64,000 nt of DNA, taken from NCBI GenBank assembly GCA_016874755.1, contig VGTH01000019.1, positions 1 through 64,000 of the forward strand, in the 5' to 3' direction. Below the pieces are notes generated by a model. That model was not told the origin of the DNA, ran no database searches, and saw only the letters and a program-made list of their open reading frames with translations. The DNA comes from Deltaproteobacteria bacterium (GTDB taxonomy: Bacteria > Desulfobacterota > Binatia > UBA9968). Below are positions 38,179 to 46,230 of the stretch, one piece after another. The position numbers and the translations under genes were made by a program. The number at the start of each line of letters is the position of its first letter. The stretch's first letter is position 1.

Positions 38179-38313
38179 AAAGCGCTGCTCGATAGAAATC
38201 CGAAGCCCACCGATGCGCAAATCAAAGAGGCGCTTAACGGCAACCTGTGCCGCTGCGGCACGCACTTGAGAATCGTGCGCGCGGTGAAGCGAGCGTCGGG
38301 CCAGTTGGCTTAA
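38179..38313 (+). pseudogene. C-terminal 44 residues of a [2Fe-2S] subunit of a molybdenum hydroxylase (IorA-like)
   Basis: Reading from 38179 gives KALLDRNPKPTDAQIKEALN then GNLCRCGTHLRIVRAVKRAS, ending with TAA 38311-38313. The PTDAQI...GNLCRCGT-x-x-RI block is the diagnostic second cluster motif of the small subunit in isoquinoline 1-oxidoreductase, CoxS and relatives. The N-terminal plant-ferredoxin part (about 110 residues) is absent; its place is taken by the antisense MFS gene. The intact large subunit follows at 38604, so this was its partner. Confidence 0.75.
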
Positions 38314-38319
38314 TCCGGG

Positions 38320-38556
38320 ACTCACCACGAAGGACCTAGGGCGGCAGCCGCAACCGAATCCGACGAAAGATTTAACCACAAAGAGCACAAGGGAGCACAA
38401 AGGCGCTGCGCGCCCCGATTGGGAACCGGAGAATTTAACCGCAAAGAACGCAAAATTTCGGAGAGGAATATACACCACGAAGACCACGAAGGCAGGAGAG
38501 ATGACAATCAAAAAACCTCTCCGAACTTCGTGTCCTTCGTGCGCTTCGTGGTGAGA
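38320..38556. repeat. compound period-9 palindromic repeat block
   Basis: The gap between the IorA remnant and the IorB-like gene is made of repeats: TTAACCACAAAGAGCACAAG units (38372 on), AACCGCAAAGAACGCAAAAT (38438 on), CACCACGAAGACCACGAAGG (38472 on), and the inverse GAACTTCGTGTCCTTCGTGC (38523 on) with CGCTTCGTGGTG. TTTCGGAG and CTCCGAA copies mark the core seen elsewhere. Both the CGCAAAG and CACGAAG unit types occur in one block. Confidence 0.8.
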
Positions 38557-38603
38557 TTTGAATTTTGTCCGAAACTAAGTTTGTGCAAGCAGGAGATCGA
38601 AAC

Positions 38604-40877
38604 ATGAAATCAATGCAATTCACCCGCAGACAATTTCTTAAATCCACCGGCGCGCTGGTCGTCAGCTTCAACTTGCTGCCGCCCGCCGGCAAAGTATTTG
38701 CCCAGTTCGCCAAGCTGCCCTCCGGCGACATCGATCCGACTTCGCTCGACTCGTGGCTCGTCATCACGCCGGACGGTTACGTGACCTTTTACACCAGCAA
38801 GGTCGAGATCGGCACCGGCACGATCACCGCGCTGGCGCAGTTTGTCGCCGAGGAATTGGACGTGGCGTTTAACAAGATCAAAATGGACTCCGGCGACACC
38901 GAAAAAACCATCGAGCAGGGCTCCACCGTCGGCAGCCGCTCCATCGAGCGCGCCGGCCCGCAGATTCGCCAGGCCGCCGCGGCTGCGCGCCACGAATTGT
39001 TCAAGCTCGCCAGCGCCCAGCTCGGCGCGCCGGTGGAGAAGCTTACCGTCGCCGACGGCGTCGTCAGCGTGGTCGGCGAGCCTTCCAAGCGCGTTACTTA
39101 TGGCCAACTGATCGGCGGGAAAAAATTCAACACCAAGCTCTCGGTCAAAGGCACGGGCTGGGACATGGTGGTCGCGCCGGAAGTCAAAGCGAAAAACCCC
39201 AAAGACTACAAAGTCGTCGGCCAGTCGATTCAACGCGTTGAGCTGCCGCGCAAGGTGACCGGCGAGCATGACTACATTCACGACGTGCGCCTGCCTGGCA
39301 TGCTGCACGGCCGCGTCGTGCGGCCGCCGGCGATCAACACCGACCCGGAGTCCATCGACCAGGACTCGATCAAAGGCATTCCCGGGGTCGTGATGATTGC
39401 CCGCGAAGGAAAATTCGTCGGCGTGGTCGCCAAGACCGAGTGGGCGGCGATCAAAGCGGCGCGCGCCTTGAAAGTCACCTGGGCCAAACCGACCAGCAAA
39501 GTGCCGGGCACGGCGGATGAAGTTTACACCTACTTGAAAAACACCAAGCCAGTGCGCTCGCTCAAGCCGGTGGACAAAGGCAGCGCGACCAAAGCCTTGG
39601 CGGAAGCCAGGAAAGTTTACCAGTCGAGCTACCGCTTCCCGTTTCAGATGCACGGCATGATTCGCCCATCCTGCTCCATCGCTGATGTCAAAGGCAACAA
39701 GGCGACTATCTGGTCCGGACCGCAAGGGCCGTTCCGCACGCGCAGCACGGTGGCAGCGATCCTCGGCTTGAAAGACCAGGACGTGCGCATCATCTACCAC
39801 GAAGCGTCGGGCTCCTATGGCCGCATGAGCACCGACGACGGCGCCGAAGACGCCGCGATCCTCTCGCGCGCCGTCGGCGCGCCGGTGCGCGTCCAATGGT
39901 CGCGCCAAGACGAACACGGCTGGGAGCCCAAGGGTCCGGCACAAGTTGACGAAATCAAAGCCGCGGTCGACAGCGACGGCAAAATCACCGCGTGGGAGTT
40001 CGCCGACTACGGCCAGCCGTGGACCGCGTCGGGCTCGACGCCGCTGTTGGCGTCACTGCAAGTCGGACTTCGCCCGACCAACCCCGGCGGCTCCAACGGC
40101 ACGCAAAGCAGCGGCGAGTTCTACACCATCGCCAATCACCTGATCAACATTCATCACATCAACTGGCATTTCCCGGAGCCGATCCCGCTGCGCACCAGCA
40201 ACCTGCGCGCGCCGGGCGACGTCGCGCGCTGCTTCGCCAGCGAAGGATTCATCGACGAGATCGCCGCCGATTTGAAGGTCGACCCGGTGGAGTTTCGTTT
40301 GAAAAATCTCACTGGCAACAAGCGCGCCATAGAATGTCTCCAAGCCGCCGCCGACAAAGCCGGCTGGCAGAAACGGCCATCACCCGCACCCGCCCAAAGC
40401 GGCAATATCGCCAAGGGCCGCGGCGTGGCGCTGACCAATCGCGCCCAAACCTACGTTGCCATCGTCGCCGAAGTGGAAGTCAACAAGACCACCGGACAAG
40501 TGGCGGTGAAAAAACTCGTGTGCAGCCACGACTGCGGCCTGATCGTCAACCCCGACGGCGTGAAGAACCAAGTCGAAGGCAACGTCATCCAAGGCGTCAG
40601 CCGCGCGATGTACGAAGAAGTGCTGTTCGACAAAGACAGCAGCGTCACCAGCCTCGACTGGGCGACTTATCCAATCCTGCGCTTCACCGAGCTACCCGAG
40701 TTTGAGCTAGTGCTAATCAACCGCCCAGAAATGAACCCCCTCGGTGCCGGCGAAGGCGCGACGATCCCCCCCGCCGCGGCGATCGCCAACGCCATCTACG
40801 ACGCTGTCGGCGCCAGATTGAAAGAAGGGCCGTTTACACCGAAGCGCGTGCTGGCGGCGATGCAGAAGAAGGCGTGA
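38604..40877 (+). CDS. xanthine dehydrogenase family molybdopterin subunit (IorB-like), Tat-exported
   Basis: The 757-residue large subunit starts with a Tat signal (FTRRQFLKSTGALVVSFNLL), as IorB-type proteins do. It has the aldehyde oxidase hammerhead and molybdopterin domains; the C-terminal NPLGAGEGATIPPAAAIANA carries the catalytic glutamate. Such enzymes hydroxylate N-heterocycles or oxidise aldehydes. AGGAGAT (38591-38597) precedes ATG 38604; a TTG at 38565 is a poorer start. Its [2Fe-2S] partner is truncated upstream, so electrons cannot leave by the usual route unless another small subunit exists. No cytochrome subunit follows. Confidence 0.9.
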   Translation: MKSMQFTRRQFLKSTGALVVSFNLLPPAGKVFAQFAKLPSGDIDPTSLDSWLVITPDGYVTFYTSKVEIGTGTITALAQFVAEELDVAFNKIKMDSGDTEKTIEQGSTVGSRSIERAGPQIRQAAAAARHELFKLASAQLGAPVEKLTVADGVVSVVGEPSKRVTYGQLIGGKKFNTKLSVKGTGWDMVVAPEVKAKNPKDYKVVGQSIQRVELPRKVTGEHDYIHDVRLPGMLHGRVVRPPAINTDPESIDQDSIKGIPGVVMIAREGKFVGVVAKTEWAAIKAARALKVTWAKPTSKVPGTADEVYTYLKNTKPVRSLKPVDKGSATKALAEARKVYQSSYRFPFQMHGMIRPSCSIADVKGNKATIWSGPQGPFRTRSTVAAILGLKDQDVRIIYHEASGSYGRMSTDDGAEDAAILSRAVGAPVRVQWSRQDEHGWEPKGPAQVDEIKAAVDSDGKITAWEFADYGQPWTASGSTPLLASLQVGLRPTNPGGSNGTQSSGEFYTIANHLINIHHINWHFPEPIPLRTSNLRAPGDVARCFASEGFIDEIAADLKVDPVEFRLKNLTGNKRAIECLQAAADKAGWQKRPSPAPAQSGNIAKGRGVALTNRAQTYVAIVAEVEVNKTTGQVAVKKLVCSHDCGLIVNPDGVKNQVEGNVIQGVSRAMYEEVLFDKDSSVTSLDWATYPILRFTELPEFELVLINRPEMNPLGAGEGATIPPAAAIANAIYDAVGARLKEGPFTPKRVLAAMQKKA

Positions 40878-41030
40878 GGGCGTGGCTAATCGTCGACCAT
40901 TCGGCCTTGCCCTATTGTCAGGTATATTGGTGCTATACTGACCAGTGATATTGGATATACGAGCGAGGCACGAGCGCGGCAGAGAATTGACAACCTGTTG
41001 ATTGCAGGCGTAAATTTCCAATCGATGATT

Positions 41031-41037
41031 GTTGGGT
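41031..41037 (+). other. GTTRRRY core site upstream of the cassette-like VOC gene
   Basis: GTTGGGT matches the integron recombination core GTTRRRY exactly and lies 82 bp before the VOC start codon. It could be the upstream boundary of a gene cassette. A 7-bp match occurs by chance often, and the hairpin before it is weak. Confidence 0.25.
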
Positions 41038-41118
41038 ATCCAATTTACCAGATCAGTTCACTCAATGGTTCGGCGACGGAGACGAAGCCTCGCCGCACTC
41101 GCATCGAGGAGCAATACG

Positions 41119-41589
41119 ATGTCCAGCACGATTCGCACTTGCCTCTGGTTCCGTGACGGACGGGGCCGGGAGGCCGCAGAATTCTACTGCTCTCTCATTC
41201 CGGGAAGCCGGGTCGAGCACGTCTTCACAATCGATAATGCCGAGATGGGCACGTCCTGGCTAATCGACTTCACCCTCGGCGGAGTGCCTTACCAGATACT
41301 CGATGCCGGACCGTATTTCACACTGACCGAGGCCGTGTCGATTTCGGTCGAAACCCCCGACCAGGGCGAGACCGATCGACTATGGGCCGCGCTCACTGCC
41401 AATGGTGGCCAGGAAAGCCGCTGCGGCTGGCTGAAGGACCGCTTTGGCGTGTCCTGGCAAGTGTTCCCGAAACGGCTGACCGAATTGACACTGAACGCAG
41501 ACAAGAAAGTCGCTGCCAAAGCAATGGCCGCGATGATGAAACAGACGAAAATCGACATCGCCCCGATTGAAGCGGCGGTTCTCGCTTGA
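41119..41589 (+). CDS. PhnB-like VOC protein (3-demethylubiquinone-9 3-methyltransferase-type domain)
   Basis: The 156-residue protein starts STIRTCLWFRDGRGREAAEF and has FGVSWQVFPK and a C-terminal helix with AAKAMAAMMKQTKIDI, the hallmarks of the PhnB-like VOC group (so-called 3-demethylubiquinone methyltransferase domain). Function in this group is largely unknown. GAGGAG precedes ATG 41119, and the upstream extension is Arg-rich and unlikely to be translated. The gene is followed after 11 bp by an attC-like site, so it may be an integron gene cassette. PhnB-like proteins are common cassette products. Confidence 0.85.
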   Translation: MSSTIRTCLWFRDGRGREAAEFYCSLIPGSRVEHVFTIDNAEMGTSWLIDFTLGGVPYQILDAGPYFTLTEAVSISVETPDQGETDRLWAALTANGGQESRCGWLKDRFGVSWQVFPKRLTELTLNADKKVAAKAMAAMMKQTKIDIAPIEAAVLA

Positions 41590-41600
41590 GTTGCAGGCAC

Positions 41601-41697
41601 GCCGAACCAGGCGCTGCAGCAGACGGCGGGGGCATGTAGCGGTTCTGGGGTTCATAGCTCACTCGGCCCCCGCCGCTGCTGAGCTTGGTCGTTAACC
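41601..41697 (+). other. attC-like integron recombination site
   Basis: The 97-bp element has the arrangement of attC: a left core GCCGAAC (41601-41607, R''), spacer, a 16-bp stem whose left arm (41617-41633) pairs perfectly with the right arm (41666-41681) apart from one extra-helical A at 41623, a variable loop (41634-41665), spacer, and a right core GTTAACC (41691-41697, R'). Both cores differ from the consensus (RYYYAAC/GTTRRRY) at one base. The single unpaired base on the left arm is a known attC mark. The next ORF starts 12 bp after it. Confidence 0.6.
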
Positions 41698-41709
41698 AGA
41701 CGAGATTCT

Positions 41710-41940
41710 ATGTCAGCATTTCCTGGTTTCGAGAAACTGTATTTCTTGACCGACCCGCTATCTAAGCGACCGTTACGGGGTGAATTTCAGACAAAAGTCG
41801 ACTGTTTGGCGCTTACACGAGGTGATAGTAGTACGTCAGATACCGTTTGCGTCTCGTGGTATATGGGTGGCGCAACACCCTCCGACCTAGTGTGGGCGGG
41901 GGACGAACGGGGCAACGTGTCAGGCTTTGATTATCGGTAA
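41710..41940 (+). CDS. small hypothetical protein following the attC-like site
   Basis: The 76-residue frame starts MSAFPGFEKLYFLTDPLSKR and ends GFDYR, with no recognised motif. It begins 12 bp after the right core of the attC-like site, as cassette genes do, and has lower third-position GC than surrounding genes. No second attC can be seen after its stop. It may be the remains of a cassette or a chance frame. Confidence 0.4.
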   Translation: MSAFPGFEKLYFLTDPLSKRPLRGEFQTKVDCLALTRGDSSTSDTVCVSWYMGGATPSDLVWAGDERGNVSGFDYR

Positions 41941-42155
41941 TTGCTTTCGACTCATCTAAACTTCTAATATAAACAATCCATGCGCACCTGAGTTGTCACG
42001 CTTCCCCGAGCTGGGATGTGGCAGCCGACACTTGATCGATTGCAGCTAGGATTGACGGACTGACCCAATTGATCGACGCCGCATTACAGAGAGTATTTCG
42101 ATCTAACCAACGTCGCAAGATCGCCTGTCGTTCGGTTTTCAAGACAATTTTCGTC
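41941..42155. other. intergenic region, atypical composition
   Basis: The stretch is less GC-rich than the flanking catabolic genes and has no good coding frame. A short hairpin (TCAAGAC 42139-42145 with GTCTTGA 42153-42159) overlaps the -35 box of the following gene. Confidence 0.4.
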
Positions 42156-42185
42156 TTGACGGTGAAACGTCATCGGACATATGTT
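42156..42185 (+). promoter_or_regulatory. candidate sigma-70 promoter of the amidohydrolase gene
   Basis: TTGACG (42156-42161) and TATGTT (42180-42185) are separated by 18 bp and lie 31 bp before the ATG at 42217. The -35 overlaps the right arm of a 7-bp hairpin (42139-42159), which could be an operator. Confidence 0.5.
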
Positions 42186-42216
42186 CGGGGTAGTTGTCTC
42201 ATAGCGGAGGTCTCCC

Positions 42217-43260
42217 ATGTACATCGACTGCGATTCCCACTATTTCCCCGTGTCGTTTTTGGAAGGCATCAGCGATAAGTATCCGCACTCGCCGCGCGTC
42301 GTGCGCAAGGGCGACGACGTGCGCTCGGTGTTGCCCGACGGTACGTTGATCAAGAACCAGGCGCCCAAAGGGCGCTGGCATCTCGACACGCGGGTGCAGC
42401 ATGTCGATTGGGAGGGCTTCGACGTCCACGTGTTGATCCCGGAAAACCGCGAGCTGCTTTACACTTGGGATCGCGACTTGGGCTGCGAGCTGGCGCGGCG
42501 CTACAACGACGCGGTGGCGCAGGATCTGAAAGAATGCGCCCATCCCGAGCGCTATCTCGGCGTCGGCTGGGTCTTTCTCCCCGACGTCGAGGAGTCTTGC
42601 AAAGAACTCGAACGGATGGTGAAAACCCTCGGCTTGAAAGCGGTCAAGTTCATGGGCGGCTTCGCCGACGCCAACCTCGGCGCGGAAAGACTTTGGCCAT
42701 TCTATCAGAAGTGCTGCGATCTCAATGTGCCGATCCTGGTGCACGACACCGCTTCGGATCGCGACGGTCATCCCAATCCCGCGTTGGTCGGCATCGAACA
42801 ATTGTACCTCGAAGTCGACAACAACGCTTTGCCCTTTTTGCTCGGCTTTCCGTTTCGCTACATCGTCGACATGGGAAGTCTGATCTTGCGCGGCGCTTTG
42901 AAAGAATTCCCCAAGCTGCGGGTTTGCTTTGTCGAAGGCTCCGCGGCGTTCGTGCCGTGGTTGATGGATCGTTTGGATATGGACCCGACGGCGAAAAAGA
43001 AGTTGGGCAAACGGCCGCGGGAGTTTTTCGATCAAATCTGGGTCTCGGCCTTCGCCGCCGAGGAGTTGAGCTACACTTGCGACGTTTGGCACAACCACAA
43101 CCTCACCGTCGGCAGCGATTACCCCCACGGCGATCCGTCGGCGACATGGAATTCCGAACACGGCACTGTGCAGATGATCAAAGCGATGACGCGCCTGTCG
43201 GACGCGGACAAAGAAAAGATCTTGGGCGGCAATGCGATGCGGCTGTTCGGGATGGCTTAG
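42217..43260 (+). CDS. amidohydrolase, ACMSD/dihydroxybenzoate decarboxylase type
   Basis: The 347-residue protein is a metal-dependent TIM-barrel of the amidohydrolase family 2. It starts MYIDCDSHYFP, where D-x-H binds metal, has the middle PILVHDTASDRDGH histidine and the GSDYPHGDPSATW aspartate near the end. Family members decarboxylate aminocarboxymuconate semialdehyde or hydroxybenzoates, or hydrolyse rings and lactones. GGAGG lies 8 bp before the ATG. It is one of four paralogues in this region and is followed by repeats and an SBP gene. Confidence 0.87.
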   Translation: MYIDCDSHYFPVSFLEGISDKYPHSPRVVRKGDDVRSVLPDGTLIKNQAPKGRWHLDTRVQHVDWEGFDVHVLIPENRELLYTWDRDLGCELARRYNDAVAQDLKECAHPERYLGVGWVFLPDVEESCKELERMVKTLGLKAVKFMGGFADANLGAERLWPFYQKCCDLNVPILVHDTASDRDGHPNPALVGIEQLYLEVDNNALPFLLGFPFRYIVDMGSLILRGALKEFPKLRVCFVEGSAAFVPWLMDRLDMDPTAKKKLGKRPREFFDQIWVSAFAAEELSYTCDVWHNHNLTVGSDYPHGDPSATWNSEHGTVQMIKAMTRLSDADKEKILGGNAMRLFGMA

Positions 43261-43281
43261 GCGAAATAAGATTCGGAAGAA

Positions 43282-43445
43282 TCTCCCGCAAAGGCGCAGA
43301 GGCGCAAAGTTTCGGAATAATGTCTCGCGCAGAGGCGCTGAGGGCGCAGAGTTCGGGAGAAGAATTAACCACGAAAAGCACGAAACACACGAAATGAGAT
43401 TTAAAGTTTTCTTTTTTTCGTGATTTTCGTGTGTTTCGTGGTTAT
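43282..43445. repeat. compound period-9 palindromic repeat
   Basis: The first half has CGCAAAGG, CGCAGAGG, CGCAAAG then TTTCGGAATAATG and CGCAGAGG, CGCTGAGGG, CGCAGAG then TTCGGGAG. The second half has AACCACGAAAAGCACGAAAC and the inverse TTTCGTGTGTTTCGTGGTT, close to a perfect palindrome. Both unit types are present. It lies between the amidohydrolase and SBP genes. Confidence 0.8.
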
Positions 43446-43483
43446 CCCCTTAGCTTTTTCACGCAGTGAGAAGGAGGTTTGCG

Positions 43484-44503
43484 GTGATCAGACTCCTTAT
43501 CGTTGCCCTGGTTTCGCTATTCCAATCGGCCATCGCCTTCGATGCCCATGGCGCTGCGGCGCCGACGAAACTGATTATCGCCCACGCCGCTAATAACCCG
43601 CGCGTTGCCCCGCTTTGGGTTACCGACGAGCAGGGCTTTTTCTCCAAGCACGGCATCAAGGCGGAAGTCATTTACATCCGCAACAGCGCGCTGTCGCTCA
43701 GTGCGCTTTATTCGAAAAGCATCGACATCAGCCAGGCTGGTGGCATCTCGGTGCTCGGCATTGGCGACAAGGGGCCCGAAGTCAAAATCATCGCCGCGTT
43801 TACCAGCAAGCTGACCCATGATTTGGTCGTCCGGCCCAGCATCAACTCGGCCAAAGATCTGCGCGGCAAACGGCTCGGCGTTCAAGTGATCGGCGGCAGC
43901 CTGTGGATCACCGCTATGCTGGCGCTGGAACAACTCAAGATCGATCCGGCGCGCGACGATATCAAAGTCCTCACCATCGGCGACCAGATCGTACTCGCCC
44001 AGGCGCTAGAAAGCGGCGTCATCGATGCCGCGCCGCTGGACACCGCATTTAGCAAAAAGCTCAAGCAAAAGGGCTTTCCGGTGCTCGTCGAACTGAACAA
44101 AACCAATACCAGGACGGTTAGTTCCACCGTCGTCGTGCTCAATTCGTTTTTGCAATCGCAGCCGCAAGTTCTGGAAAATCTTTTGAAAGCCTTGATCGAA
44201 GGAACCGCCTTTACGCTTGCAACAGACAACAAACCACTGGTCGTCAAGACGATTATGAAGCGGCTCAAGATCAGCGACCCGGCTGACGCCGAGGAAGGCT
44301 ACGCCGGTCTTGCCCCGTCCACCGAATTAAAGCCCTACCCGTCGATGGAAGGCATGCGCAACATGCAGCGCTTCATGAAGACGCAAAACCCGCAGGTGGC
44401 CAACGTCAACCTGGACAGCCTGATCGACGCTAGGTTGGTGAAGAAGCTCGATGACAGTGGCTTTATCGATCAAACGTTGAAGAGCTATGGCCTCGGCAAG
44501 TAA
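43484..44503 (+). CDS. NitT/TauT-type ABC transporter substrate-binding protein
   Basis: The 339-residue exported protein has a signal peptide (LLIVALVSLFQSAIAFDAHG) and the NMT1/THI5-like fold: PTKLIIAHAANNPRVAPLWV, DEQGFFSKHGIKAEVIYI, then DISQAGGISVLGIG and DLRGKRLGVQVIGGS. It would bind a small organic ligand in the periplasm. GTG 43484 follows AAGGAGG (43471-43477); an earlier GTG at 43466 would place that site inside the gene. No permease or ATPase is adjacent. Confidence 0.88.
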   Translation: MIRLLIVALVSLFQSAIAFDAHGAAAPTKLIIAHAANNPRVAPLWVTDEQGFFSKHGIKAEVIYIRNSALSLSALYSKSIDISQAGGISVLGIGDKGPEVKIIAAFTSKLTHDLVVRPSINSAKDLRGKRLGVQVIGGSLWITAMLALEQLKIDPARDDIKVLTIGDQIVLAQALESGVIDAAPLDTAFSKKLKQKGFPVLVELNKTNTRTVSSTVVVLNSFLQSQPQVLENLLKALIEGTAFTLATDNKPLVVKTIMKRLKISDPADAEEGYAGLAPSTELKPYPSMEGMRNMQRFMKTQNPQVANVNLDSLIDARLVKKLDDSGFIDQTLKSYGLGK

Positions 44504-44509
44504 CATGCA

Positions 44510-45157
44510 GGGCGAACGCATACCGTTGTTCCTGTGAGCGATGCGCACGCGCGTCATGCGCTCGCGCAGTCCGCCTTCCTTGACGAAGTCCTGTTCCAGA
44601 CGTTGTAGTTGGCGGTCGAGAAGACAATTTGGTTTGATGGATCAGGCAAATGGCAATATTCGCGATGACCTCTGCCGGCCGAGTCTCTAGGAAATTGCGA
44701 TACATCTCCTAGGTCTGCGGAGTCTCCTGTCCAAGTTTGCGTACGTAACGCGCCTCTTTCGAGTCTTTGCTCCAAGTCTTCAGGTCGCGCGCGCGGAGGT
44801 AGTCTTTGTAATCGTCCAGCAACTCTTCCGAGCTCGCGCGGGCAACGTTGGTGAGCTTGATTTCGGTTTCCTTCGAGGTGAGAGCGGCTTTGCTGCCTTC
44901 CAGAATGTTCTTTTTACCCGAGCGCGCCGACTGTACCATCTGGTCGATCGTACGGTCGCCCGCGCAAGGTATTTGTGCGCGAAGCGATAGGTGATGTCGT
45001 CAACGACTTCGGCTTTCTGAAACGACAGCAGCGTCTGGTAGTCGCCGCGCGGCTTGAGCAGGCGGTCTGGGGAGTGGGACTTATGGGAAGAATGCGACTC
45101 ATGGGAGTCATTACTCCCATACTTCCCATAACTCCCATTGCTCCCAGCCTTGCCCAT
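44510..45157 (-). pseudogene. broken S23-type four-helix-bundle gene
   Basis: Three frames together encode one protein of the 23S rRNA intervening-sequence (S23)/bAvd-like four-helix-bundle family: LLKPRGDYQTLLSFQKAEVV and DDITYRFAHKYLAR (first frame), then MVQSARSGKKNILEGSKAAL and EELLDDYKDYLRARDLKTWS (second), then a stop, EMYRNFLETRPAEVIANIAI in the same frame, and LLDRQLQRLEQDFVKEGGLR with ERMTRVRIAHR in the third. The lesions are a missing base near 44960, a TAG at 44709-44711 where Tyr is expected, and an extra base near 44625. The N-terminal codons are a period-9 array (45070-45157). Confidence 0.8.
45070..45157. repeat. head-to-head period-9 array (TGGGAGTAA units) coding the N-terminus of the four-helix-bundle protein
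   Basis: On the minus strand the units are GGGAGCAAT, GGGAGTTAT, GGGAAGTAT, GGGAGTAAT, then inverted GACTCCCAT, GAGTCGCAT, TCTTCCCAT, AAGTCCCAC. The centre, 45101-45120, is ATGGGAGT-CATT-ACTCCCAT. Translated it gives a Gly/Ser/Tyr/His-rich stretch (GSNGSYGKYGSNDSHESH). It shares period and inverted layout with the intergenic CGCAAAG and CACGAAG arrays, with different unit sequence. Confidence 0.85.
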
Positions 45158-45170
45158 GACAACCACTCTC

Positions 45171-46160
45171 CTACAAGTACCCTTTCTCGCGATAGTACCG
45201 CTCCGCCCCCGGATGCAGCGGGAAATCCAGCGGCCCCGCTTCGGTGTCGCTGCACAGCTGCTTCATCGACGGCGTCTCGGTCGCATCGTAGGGAATCTCC
45301 GTCCGGATCTTCGCGAGCACACCGGCGATGTGATACGCCAGCTCGTCTGGAAAGTTTTTGTGCACGACGATGGGCCAGCCGCTGAAATCCACGACCGTCG
45401 TCGGATCGTTAATACCGGCTATACGGCCGTGGTCTAAGCGCGCCCGTTTGAAGCCGTACTGTTCCAGCTTCTTCAGCACCGGTTCCGAGTAAGACAAAAA
45501 CTTCATGCCATGCTGCACCGCGACATCGCCCCAGGAGTCCATGCCCTCGTCAATGACCATGTCGAGCTTGCCGGAGACAATACCCTGACGCCGCTGCGGG
45601 TTGCTCGGGCGCACGACTTCGTCGACCTTGCCGCCCCATTTGACGAAATGGTTTTGGGTGATGCCGTGGCATTTGAGTAAATATTTGATCGCGAAGTCGA
45701 CGCAGTCGTTAACGGCAATCGACACGCGCATCCTGGGCTTCTTGGCGATCAGCTCTTCCATGGAATTCACGCCCAAGCGCGGCGAGACCGCGATAACCAA
45801 CCGATCCCACGATGGAAAAACAGCCAAAGCGCGCAAGGGATATTTCTTCGTGAAAGGACCTTTGCCATGCACGGCCATCGACGGGATCGCGGTCGGATTC
45901 AGCCAAACCAGATCAAGCTTGCCGTTGGCAACCAGCTTGGCGCCGTTCAAGCCGCTGCACCAGGCCGGGCTGACGCCGATAGTAAACGGATACGGTGCCC
46001 CTTTGCCCCTTTTCCCACCCGGTAGCTGCACCATCAGTTGAATGGCGCTGGTCAACAAGGTCGGCACGTCTTCATAAAGCCCGGCAAGAATTTTGGTCGC
46101 GATACGCGCGCGCATCAAGCTCGCGCTCATCGGCTTTACACTGCGATCATCGTAGGCCAC
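45171..46160 (-). CDS. TAXI-family TRAP transporter solute-binding protein without signal peptide
   Basis: The 329-residue protein has the TAXI fold: GKLDLVWLNPTAIPSMAVHG, LRALAVFPSWDRLVIAVSPR, SMEELIAKKPRMRVSIA and FPDELAYHIAGVLAKIRTEI. TAXI proteins bind glutamate or other acids for TRAP transporters. The N-terminus (MAYDDRSVKPMSASLMRARI) has no hydrophobic core, so export is not predicted; either the protein is cytoplasmic or its signal peptide was lost. No TRAP permease is near. It ends just before the broken four-helix-bundle gene. Confidence 0.8.
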   Translation of the reverse strand: MAYDDRSVKPMSASLMRARIATKILAGLYEDVPTLLTSAIQLMVQLPGGKRGKGAPYPFTIGVSPAWCSGLNGAKLVANGKLDLVWLNPTAIPSMAVHGKGPFTKKYPLRALAVFPSWDRLVIAVSPRLGVNSMEELIAKKPRMRVSIAVNDCVDFAIKYLLKCHGITQNHFVKWGGKVDEVVRPSNPQRRQGIVSGKLDMVIDEGMDSWGDVAVQHGMKFLSYSEPVLKKLEQYGFKRARLDHGRIAGINDPTTVVDFSGWPIVVHKNFPDELAYHIAGVLAKIRTEIPYDATETPSMKQLCSDTEAGPLDFPLHPGAERYYREKGYL

Positions 46161-46230
46161 GGTACTTTGCTCCTTTAAGTAACGGAATTATTCATCCGAC
46201 CTAATCCGAATCGGGGTGGGTGTCAACCTG

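Noticed and set aside
38610-39944. 444-residue open frame on the minus strand
   Set aside because: It is antisense to the IorB-like gene. High third-position GC leaves few stops on the other strand; residues (His/Arg/Asp-rich) show no family motif.
40990-41037. a second attC site upstream of the VOC gene
   Set aside because: Only the right core GTTGGGT matches; the left core and a long stem are missing, and the element would be too short.
43282-43445. CRISPR-like repeats
   Set aside because: The units are 9 bp, in tandem without spacers and in inverted halves; no cas genes are nearby.
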